Source: Gaiellasilicea sp963707575 (GTDB lineage: Bacteria > Actinomycetota > Thermoleophilia > Gaiellales > Gaiellaceae). Taken from it: DNA of 64,000 bases. Numbering within the stretch: position 1 is the stretch's first letter; each line of letters starts with the position of its first letter. Location of the stretch: positions 186,001 to 250,000 of the forward strand of contig OY970171.1 of the NCBI GenBank assembly GCA_963707575.1. Direction: 5' to 3'. Positions 32,434-44,428 of this stretch are shown in pieces. Both the position numbers and the translations under genes were made by a program. The notes below the pieces were generated by a model, which saw nothing but the letters and a program-made list of their open reading frames with translations, was not told where the DNA came from and searched no databases.

Positions 32434-34098
32434 TTACGACTCCTGAACGACGACCTGAGTTAGGTCGACCTGATCGAGGAGGTTGAGGTTGTACGTGTCC
32501 TGAACCGTCGGGCGCTCCAGGTTCGTGAACGTGTACCAGTAGATCGGCATGATCGGCATCTCGCCGTCCTCGCCGCCGAGGAGCTCCTCGGCCTGGGCGT
32601 ACAGCTCGTAGCGGGCGTCGTTGTCGGGCGTCTGGCGCGCCTCGGCGATGACGTCGTCGTACTCCTTACTGGCGAAGTTGGTGCTGTTGTTCCCCGAGTC
32701 GGTCGTCCAGAGCTCGAGGAAGTTCATCGCATCGACGAAGTCGCCGATCCAACCCAGCCGGAAGACGTCGATCGACTTGTCCGGCGGCGGGCCGATGAAC
32801 TCGAGGAACTGGGCCCACTCCTGCTGCTTGATGCTGACGTTCAGGCCGAGCTCCTTCCACTGCGCCTGCACCGCCACCGCGATCTCACGATGGCCCGGGG
32901 CATCGTTCAGAAGCAGGTTGATGTCCTTCTTCGGGTTGTCGACCTGCTCCATCAGCTGCTGGGCCTGCTCCAGGTCGGCCGTCGGCGGCTGCCACGGAGA
33001 GTCCGGGTTGATCACGTCGAAGCCCGGCATGCCCTTAGGCGTGAAGCCGGTGGTGGGCAGCTGGTCGGCCTGGGCGACGTTGTCGATGATGCTCTGCCGG
33101 TCGATCGCCAGCGACATCGCGCGCCGCTGGTTCACGTCGGTGATCGTGTCGACGTTGAAGCCGTAGTAGTAGGTGCCGAGAGCCGGGTACTGCTGATAGT
33201 CCTCGGTCTCCTTCAGGCGCGGGATCTCCTCGACCGGGAGACCGCCCGTGACGTCGACCTCGCCGGCCTCGAAGGCCTGCACCGCGGTCGTGCCGTCCGT
33301 GATCATGCGCCCGTCGACCCGGGTCAGCTTGACGCTGTCCGCGTCGCGCCAGTCCTCGTTCTTGACGAGGTTGATGGCGGCATTGTGCTCCCACGAGTCG
33401 AGCAGGAACGGGCCGTTGGTGACGATGTTCGCGGCCTCAGTCCACTTGTCCCCGAACTGCTCCACCGTCGGGCGGTGGACAGCCATGAACGAGTGGTGCG
33501 CGAGCTGCTGCGTGAACCACGGCTGCGGCGAGGTCAGCTTGATCTCGAGCGTGCTGTCGTCAACCGCGTTGACGCCGACCTTGTCCTGGAGCGCGGCGCA
33601 CTTGCTCTCGCAGCCGTTGTACTCCTGGGCGCCGACGATGCCGTAGAACTGGTAGGCGTAGTCCGCCGCCAGCTCCGGCGAGATCGTGCGCTTCCACGAC
33701 CACTCGAAGTCCTCGGCCGTGACCGGGTCGCCGTTCGACCAGGCGCCGTCGTCGCGAAGCGTGATCGTGACCGTGAGACCGTCCTCGGACGTCTCGAAGC
33801 TCTCGGCGAGGGCCGGAACCGGGTTCAGGTCCTCGTCCAGCTTGATCAGCGGATCCATGATGTTGTAGACGATGTTGGACGACGTCGTGTCGCTGGCCAG
33901 ACCAGGATCGAGCGACGGAGGCTCCGTGCCCCAGTTCACCGTGAGCGTCTGGTCAGCGGCCTCGCCGCCACCCTCCTCCTCCGTGGTCGTACCGGTCCCG
34001 GCAGACTCGCCGTCGTCGTCGCCGCCGCATCCGGCTGCGATAAGCGCGAGACTCGCGACCAGCATGGCCAGAAGCAGCCATAGGGTCTTGATCCTCAT
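32434..34098 (-). CDS. oppA: oligopeptide ABC transporter substrate-binding lipoprotein (system 1)
   Basis: A 554-residue SBP_bac_5 family protein. The signal peptide ends in the lipobox LIAAGC with Cys24 as lipid attachment site, followed by an acidic linker (GGDDDGES). The family core is clear: NWGTEPPSLDPGLASDTTSS, NIMDPLIKLDEDLNPVPALA, and the central NQRRAMSLAIDRQSIIDNV. It captures the peptide outside the membrane and delivers it to the permease. The ATG at 34098 is preceded by AGAGGAC. It heads the operon SBP-B-C-D-F-Kelch. Confidence 0.88.
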   Translation of the reverse strand: MRIKTLWLLLAMLVASLALIAAGCGGDDDGESAGTGTTTEEEGGGEAADQTLTVNWGTEPPSLDPGLASDTTSSNIVYNIMDPLIKLDEDLNPVPALAESFETSEDGLTVTITLRDDGAWSNGDPVTAEDFEWSWKRTISPELAADYAYQFYGIVGAQEYNGCESKCAALQDKVGVNAVDDSTLEIKLTSPQPWFTQQLAHHSFMAVHRPTVEQFGDKWTEAANIVTNGPFLLDSWEHNAAINLVKNEDWRDADSVKLTRVDGRMITDGTTAVQAFEAGEVDVTGGLPVEEIPRLKETEDYQQYPALGTYYYGFNVDTITDVNQRRAMSLAIDRQSIIDNVAQADQLPTTGFTPKGMPGFDVINPDSPWQPPTADLEQAQQLMEQVDNPKKDINLLLNDAPGHREIAVAVQAQWKELGLNVSIKQQEWAQFLEFIGPPPDKSIDVFRLGWIGDFVDAMNFLELWTTDSGNNSTNFASKEYDDVIAEARQTPDNDARYELYAQAEELLGGEDGEMPIMPIYWYTFTNLERPTVQDTYNLNLLDQVDLTQVVVQES

Positions 34099-34242
34099 GA
34101 AATATGTCCTCTCTTCCTTCGCGTTTGCGCGCGCGCGAACCGATGGTAGACGCACCAACTTGTTATCCGTGTTTACCGCTCTCAAACCCGAACATGGTGT
34201 GTCCGCACGAACTCTTTACCGTGTTTCGGCGACGATACCGGC

Positions 34243-34698
34243 GTGAGGAGCCTGCTCGTCGCAGTTGTCACCGCCCTGGCGCTGCCGGTTGCGGCGGCTG
34301 CCCACCTCGTGATCGAGCCGGGCCTGCTCGAAGCCGGCCGCGATGTCGAGCTCCAGATCGAGGTGCCCGACCTGCGGCCCGGGGAGCCGCCGACGAGCCT
34401 CTCCGTGAGCGGCGACGGCGTCCGCCAGCTGCGCAGCAGCGCCGCCGGCACGTTCGGGCGCGAGACCCGCTGGGAGGTGCGTGTCCACGTCGACGCCGCA
34501 CCTGGGCCGACGGAGCTGCTGATCACCGCGGGCTTCGAGGACGGAAGCACTGTGGAAGTGCGCCGCACGGTGACGGTCGTCCCCCCACGAGACGACGACG
34601 ACGGCCTCCCGGTCGCCGCGGCCGCCTTCGCCGCGCTCGGGCTCGCGGGCCTCGTCGCGGCCGCCGTGATCCTGCGCAGGCCACGCCGCTCGGCCTAG
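34243..34698 (+). CDS. exported membrane-anchored hypothetical protein
   Basis: A 151-residue protein with a signal peptide (LLVAVVTALALPVAAAAH) and a beta-rich domain of about 85 residues (HLVIEPGLLEAGRDVELQIE ...). A C-terminal membrane segment (AAAFAALGLAGLVAAAVIL) is followed by RRPRRSA. The layout resembles YcnI/DUF1775-type proteins, whose mature part also begins with His, but similarity is too thin to name it. Start GTG at 34243. It is divergent from the oppA gene with 144 bases between. Confidence 0.65.
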   Translation: MRSLLVAVVTALALPVAAAAHLVIEPGLLEAGRDVELQIEVPDLRPGEPPTSLSVSGDGVRQLRSSAAGTFGRETRWEVRVHVDAAPGPTELLITAGFEDGSTVEVRRTVTVVPPRDDDDGLPVAAAAFAALGLAGLVAAAVILRRPRRSA

Positions 34699-34753
34699 AG
34701 CGCGGCCGCGCTACCAGAAGGAAAGCCGTGTGCCGTGGTAGCGTGGCCGCGCC

Positions 34754-36091
34754 GTGCTCTTCCAGCAGTTTCTCGACGAGGATCTCGGCTGCGCCTCGTA
34801 TCTCGTGGGCGACGAGCAGGCAGGCGTCGCCGCGATCGTCGACCCACCCTTTGCCCTCGAGCCGCTCCTGGAGGCAGCCGACCGGCACGGCGTCGAGATC
34901 GTGCGCTGCCTGGAGACGCATACTCATGCCGACCATCTCTCCGGCCACGGCCGGCTCGCGCTCGAGCACAACGTGCCCGTCTCGATCCATCCCGCCGCCG
35001 AGGCGGAATACCCGCATGATGCGCTGGCGGACGGGCTCGAGCTGGAGCTCGGTCAGATCGTCGTGCGGGCGCTGCACACCCCGGGCCACCGGCCCGAGCA
35101 CACGTGCCTTGCGGTCTCCGACCGGTCCCGCGCCGACGAGCCGTGGCTCGTGCTGACCGGCGACTCCCTCTTCGTCGGCGATGCGGCGCGCCCGGATCTC
35201 GCGGTCGGCGCGCAGGAGGGCGCGACCGCGCTGTACGCCTCGCTCCAGCGCATCCTCGAGCTCCCCGACGGGGTCGAGGTGTTCCCCGGCCACGTCGCCG
35301 GCTCCCTCTGCGGCAAGGGGATGAGCGCGAAGGCGTCCTCGACGATCGGCTTCGAGCGCCGCTTCAACCGCGCGCTTGCGTTCACGGACGAGATCGCCTT
35401 CGTCGCCGAGACCGCCGCTGCGAGCGCGGCCAAGCCGCCGAACATGGCCCGCCTCGTCGAGCTGAACCGAGGCCCGTTCGTGGCGGACACAGATCCGCTC
35501 GAGCAGTTGAGCACGGTGCCGGAGGGAGCGGCGGTGCTCGACGTCCGCCCGATCGACGACTACCTCGCAGGCCACCACCCCGGGGCGGTGAACGTGCCGG
35601 TGTCCGGAGGCTCGTTCGCGACCAAGGCCGGATTCGTGCTGGAGCTCGGGAGGGCGATCGTGGTCGCATCGGACTCGGTCGCCGAGGCGCAGCGCGCCGC
35701 CCGCGGGCTCCACTCCGTCGGCTTCCTCGAGCTCGCCGGCTTCGTCGAGCCGGCCGGCACGGAGCGGATGGAGCCGGTCGGCCTCGACGAGCTCGACGCA
35801 TTGCTCGCGGCCGGCGCCGAGCTGATCGACGTCCGCGAGCGCGAGGAGCGGGACGAGGGCTACATCGCGGGCAGTCGCAACATCCCCTACCGGCTGCTGG
35901 GTGTCGCAGGCGCAGAAGTGCCGACCGACCGGCCCGTGGTCACGATCTGCGAGTCCGGCGCACGAGCGGGGATCGCGGCGTCGCTCCTCGCGGCCCGAGG
36001 CGTGGACGCCCGGCCCGTCGTCAACGGCGGCGTGAGCGCCTGGACGGCCCGCGGCGGCCACACCGTCGAGTTCCGCCGCTGCGGCAGCTGA
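34754..36091 (+). CDS. metallo-beta-lactamase-fold protein with two rhodanese domains
   Basis: A 445-residue protein. The N-terminal MBL domain has the metal motif ETHTHADHLSGH (residues about 55-66), LHTPGHRPEHTC and LTGDSLFVGDAARPDL, as in persulfide dioxygenases (ETHE1/Blh type). Two rhodanese domains follow. The first lacks a catalytic Cys (VVASDSVAEAQ at the active loop); the second has it (TICESGARAG). The likely role is oxidation of persulfide sulphur or sulphide detoxification in the cytoplasm. Start GTG at 34754. Its stop codon is inside the left copy of a 24-bp direct repeat that flanks cassette 2. Confidence 0.85.
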   Translation: MLFQQFLDEDLGCASYLVGDEQAGVAAIVDPPFALEPLLEAADRHGVEIVRCLETHTHADHLSGHGRLALEHNVPVSIHPAAEAEYPHDALADGLELELGQIVVRALHTPGHRPEHTCLAVSDRSRADEPWLVLTGDSLFVGDAARPDLAVGAQEGATALYASLQRILELPDGVEVFPGHVAGSLCGKGMSAKASSTIGFERRFNRALAFTDEIAFVAETAAASAAKPPNMARLVELNRGPFVADTDPLEQLSTVPEGAAVLDVRPIDDYLAGHHPGAVNVPVSGGSFATKAGFVLELGRAIVVASDSVAEAQRAARGLHSVGFLELAGFVEPAGTERMEPVGLDELDALLAAGAELIDVREREERDEGYIAGSRNIPYRLLGVAGAEVPTDRPVVTICESGARAGIAASLLAARGVDARPVVNGGVSAWTARGGHTVEFRRCGS

Positions 36092-36104
36092 GCGCTCCGG
36101 AACG

Positions 36105-36128
36105 GCTTGTGTTCCTGGAACACAAAGC
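36105..36128. repeat. palindrome C (left end of cassette 2)
   Basis: gcttgtgttcc-t-ggaacacaaagc; the right arm has one extra base. It lies 58 bases before the GTG of the small gene, the same spacing as palindrome A. Confidence 0.7.
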
Positions 36129-36186
36129 GTCCTTTCGCGACGCTATCGACACACGGCCGTAGGGCCGGCTCCGGCACGCTCGGAGA

Positions 36187-36570
36187 GTGCGCAGCGCCAT
36201 CTCCCCGAACGACGGACGTGTGGCCGACCTCGTGCGGCTGCTCGACGAGGACGGGACGCCTTTCGCGGCGACCTGGCGCGAGGTCGCTGCAGGCTCGGAA
36301 CGGCTCGGGCTCAGCCGTCCAAGCTATGGACACGTGCGGCGGCTCGTGCACATCGAGCGCCGTCGCCGCGAACTGCGACGGCAAGCAGCCGCGGCGCTCG
36401 GCGAGGCCGGCACCAAGCTCTTCGCCGGCCTCGTCCCCCATGTCCCGGAGCTCGCCGACACGCTCGACGAGCTCCGGCTCGAGGAGGAGCTTGTGTTACA
36501 GGAACACAAGGCGTTCGCGGCAGCTGAGCGCTCCGGAACGACGGCTCAGGTGAGGCGCTCGAGCGGATAG
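36187..36570 (+). CDS. cassette-2 small basic protein, paralogue of the 16272 gene
   Basis: A 127-residue basic, mostly helical protein. It shares with the cassette-1 protein DLVRLLDEDGTPFAATWREV, then LGLSRPSYGHVRRLVHIERR. Residues LVLQEHK near the end come from the right palindrome, matching LVLEQHK of cassette 1. Beyond it, AFAAAERSGTTAQVRRSSG is encoded by flanking DNA including the right direct repeat, so the original stop seems lost and the frame reads into the neighbour. It overlaps the end of the convergent ilvA gene by 25 bases. GTG start at 36187. DNA binding is inferred from the basic helix pattern. Confidence 0.6.
   Translation: MRSAISPNDGRVADLVRLLDEDGTPFAATWREVAAGSERLGLSRPSYGHVRRLVHIERRRRELRRQAAAALGEAGTKLFAGLVPHVPELADTLDELRLEEELVLQEHKAFAAAERSGTTAQVRRSSG
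36489..36512. repeat. palindrome D (right end of cassette 2)
   Basis: gcttgtgtt-acagg-aacacaagg; 8-bp perfect arms cttgtgtt / aacacaag. It encodes LVLQEHK of the small protein and lies in the opposite orientation to palindrome C. Confidence 0.65.
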
Positions 36571-37748
36571 CCGCGCGCGCCGAACGCCTCGAGGAGCGCC
36601 TCGCAGTGCGCCTCGTCGCGGGTCGCGAGCGTCAGCTCGACCTCGGTCTCCCCGATCGGCAGCGCCATCCCCTCGCGGTGGTGCTCCACCGAGACGACGT
36701 TGCCGCGCTCCTCGGCGACGAGCTGCAGCAGCTTGATCAGCTCGCCGGGCCGGTCGGCGATGCGCGTGCGCAGCACGAGGTAGCGGCCCGCCTGCGTGAG
36801 ACCGTGGCGCATGACCTGGATCAGCAGCGTCGGGTCGATGTTGCCGCCCGAGAGGATCAGACATACCTCGTCCTCGCCGGGGACCTTGCCCGCGAGCAAG
36901 GCGGCGACTGACGCAGCGCCGGCGCCTTCGACCAGCAGCTTCGTCCGCTCGAGCAGGAGCACGATCGCGTGTGAGATCTGCTCGTCTGTGACCGTGACGA
37001 TCTCGTCCAGCCGGTCGCCGAGGATCGCAGCCGTCAGCGTTCCAGGCTGCTTCACGGCGATGCCCTCGGCGATGGTGAAGCGGTGCTCGGTGCCTCCCGC
37101 GAACGGGCAGACGGCCTCCGCCTGCACTCCCACAAGCCGTACCTCGGGCCGGAGCTCGCGCAGGGCGATCGCGACGCCTGCGGCGAGCCCGCCTCCACCG
37201 ACCGGGATCACGATCGTCCCGACCGAGGGCAGCTGCTCGACGAGCTCGAGCCCGATCGTGCCCTGGCCCGCAATCACGCGCTCGTCCTCGAACGCGTGCA
37301 CGAAGGTCGACTGTGTCGCCCGCATCCGCTCCTCCGCGGCCGCGACGGACTCGTCGAAGCCCACGCCCGTCAGCTCGACCTGGGCGCCGTAGTTGCGCGT
37401 CGCGTCCACCTTGGCCATGGGCGAGTCCTGCGGCATGAAGACCGTCGCCGCGATCCCTGCCTCCCGCGCCGCCCACGCGACCGCCTGGCCGTGGTTGCCC
37501 GCGCTCGCCGCGATCACGCCGGCTGCACGCTCCTCGGCCGACAGGGTCGCGATCGTGTTGACGGCGCCGCGGATCTTGAAGGCCCCGGTGCGCTGGAGGT
37601 TCTCCGCCTTCAGCTGCACGCTGCGGCCGGCACGGCGCGAGAGCGTCTCGGAGGGGTAGACCGGCGTGACGCGCGCGACGCCGGCGAGGCGCGCACGGGC
37701 GTCCTCCAGGCTACGGAGCGTGGGTACGGCTGTCGTCGCCAATTCCAT
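36546..37748 (-). CDS. ilvA: threonine ammonia-lyase (threonine dehydratase)
   Basis: A 400-residue PLP enzyme converting threonine to 2-oxobutanoate and ammonia. The PLP Lys58 lies in TGAFKIRGA, the Asn of SAGNHGQAVA contacts PLP, and the phosphate-binding Gly loop is VGGGGLAAG. A C-terminal ACT-like domain (LRTRIADRPGELIKLLQLVA) indicates effector control. The short single-ACT form resembles both catabolic and biosynthetic enzymes, so the pathway is open. Start ATG at 37748 lies 38 bases inside the end of meaB. 2-oxobutanoate leads to propionyl-CoA, which would feed methylmalonyl-CoA metabolism linked to meaB. Confidence 0.87.
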   Translation of the reverse strand: MELATTAVPTLRSLEDARARLAGVARVTPVYPSETLSRRAGRSVQLKAENLQRTGAFKIRGAVNTIATLSAEERAAGVIAASAGNHGQAVAWAAREAGIAATVFMPQDSPMAKVDATRNYGAQVELTGVGFDESVAAAEERMRATQSTFVHAFEDERVIAGQGTIGLELVEQLPSVGTIVIPVGGGGLAAGVAIALRELRPEVRLVGVQAEAVCPFAGGTEHRFTIAEGIAVKQPGTLTAAILGDRLDEIVTVTDEQISHAIVLLLERTKLLVEGAGAASVAALLAGKVPGEDEVCLILSGGNIDPTLLIQVMRHGLTQAGRYLVLRTRIADRPGELIKLLQLVAEERGNVVSVEHHREGMALPIGETEVELTLATRDEAHCEALLEAFGARGYPLERLT

Positions 37749-38700
37749 ACACCTTGTCCAGGATCTCCCGCACCGCCGACAGGGGGTCGAGCTCGCGGGC
37801 CTGCACCTCGTCCAGCAGGCGGCGCAGCTCGGGGTCGTCCGAGACCGTCGCCTGGAGATGCGCCTTCGCGCGGCCGGAGGCAACGGCGAACACCTCTCCC
37901 GCCAGGTTCTTGCGCCTGCGCTCCTCGAGCAGCCCTTCCGACTCGAGATAGGCGCGGTGCTCCCCGAGCTTCTCCCAGAGCACAGGCACGCCCTCGCCGC
38001 GCATCGCCTCGGTGAGCACGATCGGCACCTTCCATTCGCGCCCACGGTCGAGCGAGAGGATCGAGCGAACCTCGTTCAGCATCGTCTTGGCCGCGGGGTG
38101 ATCCATCTTGTTGATCGCGATCACATCGGGAATCTCCATGATCCCCGCTTTCAACGCCTGCACGGAGTCGCCCGAGCCGGGCATGAGTACGAGCAGCACC
38201 GTGTCGGCGATCCCGATCACCTCCACCTCACTCTGGCCCGCGCCGACGGTCTCGAGGAAGATCAGGTCCTTCCCGGCCGCGTCGAGCAGCAGCGCAGCCT
38301 GGAGCGTCGCCTCCGCGAGCCCACCGAGGTGCCCCCGGGTCCCCATCGAGCGGATGAAGACCTCAGGGTCGAGGAAGTGGTCGCTGAGGCGGATGCGGTC
38401 GCCGAGCAGCGCCCCGTGCGTGAACGGGCTGGACGGGTCGACGGAGATGACACCGACGCTGAGGTCGTGGCCGCGGACGTGCCGGACGAGCGCGCTGATC
38501 AGCGACGACTTCCCGACGCCGGGGGGCCCCGTGATCCCCACCACGCTGCTGCGACCGGTCTCGGGGTAGAGCTCGCGGACGAGCTCGAGCGCGAGCGGCT
38601 CGCCGTTCTCCACCAGCGTGATCGAGCGGGCGAGCGCACGGCGATCACCGGCGCGGACGCCCGCCGCGAGGTCGTCGAGCGTCCACTCCGCGCGCGCCAC
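37711..38700 (-). CDS. meaB: methylmalonyl-CoA mutase-associated GTPase
   Basis: A 329-residue MeaB/ArgK family G3E GTPase. Visible are Walker A GITGPPGVGKSSLISALV, the switch region ISVDPSSPFTHGALLGDRIR, METVGxGQSE (here LETVGAGQSEVEV) and the NKMD base-recognition motif. It protects and reloads adenosylcobalamin-dependent methylmalonyl-CoA mutase. No mutase genes are in this window. Start GTG at 38700, 20 bases after the MFS gene stop; it overlaps ilvA by 38 bases. B12-related metH is two genes upstream. Confidence 0.9.
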   Translation of the reverse strand: MARAEWTLDDLAAGVRAGDRRALARSITLVENGEPLALELVRELYPETGRSSVVGITGPPGVGKSSLISALVRHVRGHDLSVGVISVDPSSPFTHGALLGDRIRLSDHFLDPEVFIRSMGTRGHLGGLAEATLQAALLLDAAGKDLIFLETVGAGQSEVEVIGIADTVLLVLMPGSGDSVQALKAGIMEIPDVIAINKMDHPAAKTMLNEVRSILSLDRGREWKVPIVLTEAMRGEGVPVLWEKLGEHRAYLESEGLLEERRRKNLAGEVFAVASGRAKAHLQATVSDDPELRRLLDEVQARELDPLSAVREILDKVYGIGDDSRTHAP

Positions 38701-38719
38701 GCCCCAGACTGTAGACGGC

Positions 38720-39955
38720 TCAGACTCTAGACGGCACTGCCTGCTCGAGCTCGGCCGGCACGAGCGTCGTCTCGACGTCCCGCGCCATGACGACGGCCGC
38801 GAGTGCAGCGAGCAGGAAGGCGATGCTGGCCCCACCCCACAGCCACCGGGCTCCGAATGCGTCCACCAGCGGCCCTGCGACGGCCATGCCCAGCCCCAGG
38901 AGCACGTAGTTGGACGACATGATCACGGTGAACGCGCGGCCGCGGAGCTCGTCGGGCGCCCCGCGCTGGACGAGCAGCGCGTTGCAGACGATTGCGGCGC
39001 CGTTGCCGAATGTGCCCACGACGACCGCCGCAACCGCCACGGCGAGCGTCGGGGCGACCGCAGCGACGCCGTAGCCCAGCGCCATCACCGCGATCGTGGC
39101 CGCGTAGGTATTGCGGATCCCCAGCCGGTCGAGCAGCGAGCCGGCTGCGAGGCTGCCGAGCGTCAGGCCGAGGCCCGAGGCGCCCACGAGGACGCCGAAG
39201 CCGAAGTCGCCCGCATCCAGCGAGACCTTCGCCAGCACGACCTCGGCCACGTTGACCGCCGCGCTGCCGAGCAGCACGACGTTCCAGACGACCAGCACGG
39301 TGAGCAGGGCGCGCGAGCGGCGCACGAGCCGGAACCCGTCGCCGAGGTCCTGCCAGTGCCCACGGCTCTCGATCTCGCCGGCCTGGAGCCGGCGCGCCGG
39401 GATCCGGGCGAGCAGCGCGGCCGAGAGGAGGAACGAGACGGCGTTCAGCCAGTACGCGAGCTCCGGCCCTTGCACGGCGAGCAGCACTCCTCCGATGATC
39501 GGGCCGATCATCCAGGCGAGGTTCTCCACCGCCTGCAGCAGCGCGTTCGCGGCCGGAAGGTCGTCGTCGTCGACGAGATTCGGCATGCCCGCATAGACGG
39601 CCGGCCGGAAGAACCCGGTCGCGAGCCCCGCAATGAAGGCGAGAATGACGACCACGGTCGCACTCCCGGCAAAGGGCAGCGCACAGAAGACGGCGAGCCG
39701 AACGAGGTCGGAGCCGATCAGCAGGCGCCGCCTCGACCAGCGGTCGACGAGCGGCCCGAGCAGGAGGCCGATCAGGATCGCGGGCAGGAACTCGGCGATC
39801 AGGAGCGCGCTCACCCACGTGCCCGAGCCGGTGCGGTCGAAGACGTCGACCGTCAGTGCAATCGCGGCGAGGTAGGTGCCCGCGCCGGAGGCGAGCGTCG
39901 CGACGAAGAGCCGCCGATAGTCCGTCGCCCGTCTGAGGAGATCCAGGCGGCGCAC
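38720..39955 (-). CDS. MFS transporter (enterobactin-exporter-like family)
   Basis: A 411-residue protein with about twelve membrane segments. It starts RRLDLLRRATDYRRLFVATL and carries PLVDRWSRRRLLIGSDLVR in the first cytoplasmic loop and a matching GSLLDRLGIRNTYAATIAVM in the second half. This pattern fits the MFS_3/EntS-type drug or metabolite exporters. Substrate unknown. Start GTG at 39955, 57 bases downstream of metH. Confidence 0.85.
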   Translation of the reverse strand: MRRLDLLRRATDYRRLFVATLASGAGTYLAAIALTVDVFDRTGSGTWVSALLIAEFLPAILIGLLLGPLVDRWSRRRLLIGSDLVRLAVFCALPFAGSATVVVILAFIAGLATGFFRPAVYAGMPNLVDDDDLPAANALLQAVENLAWMIGPIIGGVLLAVQGPELAYWLNAVSFLLSAALLARIPARRLQAGEIESRGHWQDLGDGFRLVRRSRALLTVLVVWNVVLLGSAAVNVAEVVLAKVSLDAGDFGFGVLVGASGLGLTLGSLAAGSLLDRLGIRNTYAATIAVMALGYGVAAVAPTLAVAVAAVVVGTFGNGAAIVCNALLVQRGAPDELRGRAFTVIMSSNYVLLGLGMAVAGPLVDAFGARWLWGGASIAFLLAALAAVVMARDVETTLVPAELEQAVPSRV

Positions 39956-40012
39956 GGACCTCAGGCGGAGTGAAGGGCTGTGAGGGCGGCGGGCGTGCGC
40001 AAATCGAGGCGG

Positions 40013-43606
<3,594 letters not shown>

Positions 43607-43720
43607 GTGTCGCTCCCGTGCCTAAAGAGGTTGGGAGCCGGAGCTCGCGGGCTCTTTAGGCGTTTTTTAGCCTGGTCGCCAAGCTGCCGTCAAAGCTTTC
43701 CAGGTCGAGCAACCAGGCTA
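43607..43720 (-). promoter_or_regulatory. structured leader of metH
   Basis: Two strong stems lie in the leader read leftwards. The first is a perfect 9-bp pair, tagcctggt with accaggcta (43712-43720 and 43668-43676). The second is a perfect 10-bp pair, gcctaaagag with ctctttaggc (43652-43661 and 43620-43629), ending just before the ribosome-binding site GGGAGC. An A6 run separates them. This could be a regulatory RNA controlling metH translation, but it lacks the conserved boxes of the cobalamin, SAM-I and SAH riboswitches that I know. Confidence 0.5.
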
Positions 43721-44425
43721 TCAGTAGCCGGAGAACTTGTCCGTGCTCACACGGTCTTCGGGGACGCCCGCGGCGAGCAGCGACTGGGTCACGCCCTGGG
43801 CCATCGGCGGCGGTCCCGCGATCAGGATCTGCTTGCCGTCGAGGTCGCCGAGGAGGTCGCGGAGCACGTCGGCGTCGAGCCGGCGCGTCTCCCCCTCCCA
43901 GCCCTCGTCGTCCGTCATCGTCAGCACCACCCGAAGCCCGTCGATCCGCCGCTCGAACTCCTCGAGGTCGTCGAGGAACGGCGTCGACTCGCGATCGCGG
44001 TTCGAGTAGACGAGCGTGATCCGGTAGGGCAGCCGCTCGTGGGCGATGTAGCAGAGCATCGAGCGGAAGACGGTGATCCCGATCCCTCCGGCGACGAAGA
44101 CGTAGTCGGCACTCGTGTCCTCCGGCAGCAGGAACGAGCCCTTCGGCTCCTCGACCTCGACCTCCGCGCCGATCTCGAGCTCGGCGAGCGTCCGCTTGAA
44201 CGCGGAATTGCGCAGGCGCGTCGCGAGCCCGACGACGCCCTTGTCGGTCGGCGAGGTGACGAGCGAGATGTGCCGGCGGAGCCCCTTCTCGTCCTGGTGA
44301 CCGCGGTCGGGCAGCTCGACCCAGAAGTAGCTCCCCGGACGGTAGTCGGGGTAGTTCTCGACGGCGAAGAGAACGAGCAGCGTGCCCTTCGCCACCTCGC
44401 GCTTCTCCGCGACGGTTGCCTTCAT
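43721..44425 (-). CDS. ferredoxin-NADP reductase-like flavoprotein
   Basis: A 234-residue FNR-fold oxidoreductase. The FAD motif is RRHISLVTSPTD (RxxS type), the Gly-rich nucleotide loop is FVAGGIGITVFRSML and the C-terminal nucleotide segment ILIAGPPPMAQGV. There is no iron-sulphur domain. It would pass electrons between NAD(P)H and a partner protein. It starts 3 bases after the atpC stop, so it is in the atpDC transcript, and ends 114 bases before metH. A role as the electron donor that reactivates MetH is possible from position alone. Confidence 0.82.
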   Translation of the reverse strand: MKATVAEKREVAKGTLLVLFAVENYPDYRPGSYFWVELPDRGHQDEKGLRRHISLVTSPTDKGVVGLATRLRNSAFKRTLAELEIGAEVEVEEPKGSFLLPEDTSADYVFVAGGIGITVFRSMLCYIAHERLPYRITLVYSNRDRESTPFLDDLEEFERRIDGLRVVLTMTDDEGWEGETRRLDADVLRDLLGDLDGKQILIAGPPPMAQGVTQSLLAAGVPEDRVSTDKFSGY

Positions 44426-44428
44426 GCC

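Larger units (their letters stand above)
36081..36540. mobile_element. cassette 2: palindrome-bounded small ORF flanked by a 24-bp direct repeat
   Basis: Between the stops of the convergent MBL/rhodanese and ilvA genes lies a 408-base unit (36105-36512) with the plan of cassette 1: palindrome, short gap, small basic-protein gene, palindrome inside its 3' end. The boundary palindromes have centres that are near reverse complements (cctgg against acagg). An exact 24-bp direct repeat flanks the unit (36081-36104 and 36517-36540), as expected if insertion duplicated the target. The left copy contains the stop of the upstream gene. Insertion is inferred; no recombinase is encoded. Confidence 0.55.

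Noticed and set aside
43620..43668. Plus-strand intrinsic terminator (stem followed by T6)
   Set aside because: No plus-strand gene lies upstream to be terminated, so only its possible role in the minus-strand metH leader was kept.
43607..43720. Cobalamin, SAM or SAH riboswitch upstream of metH
   Set aside because: Stems are present, but the conserved sequence boxes of these classes could not be found; left as an unclassified structured leader.
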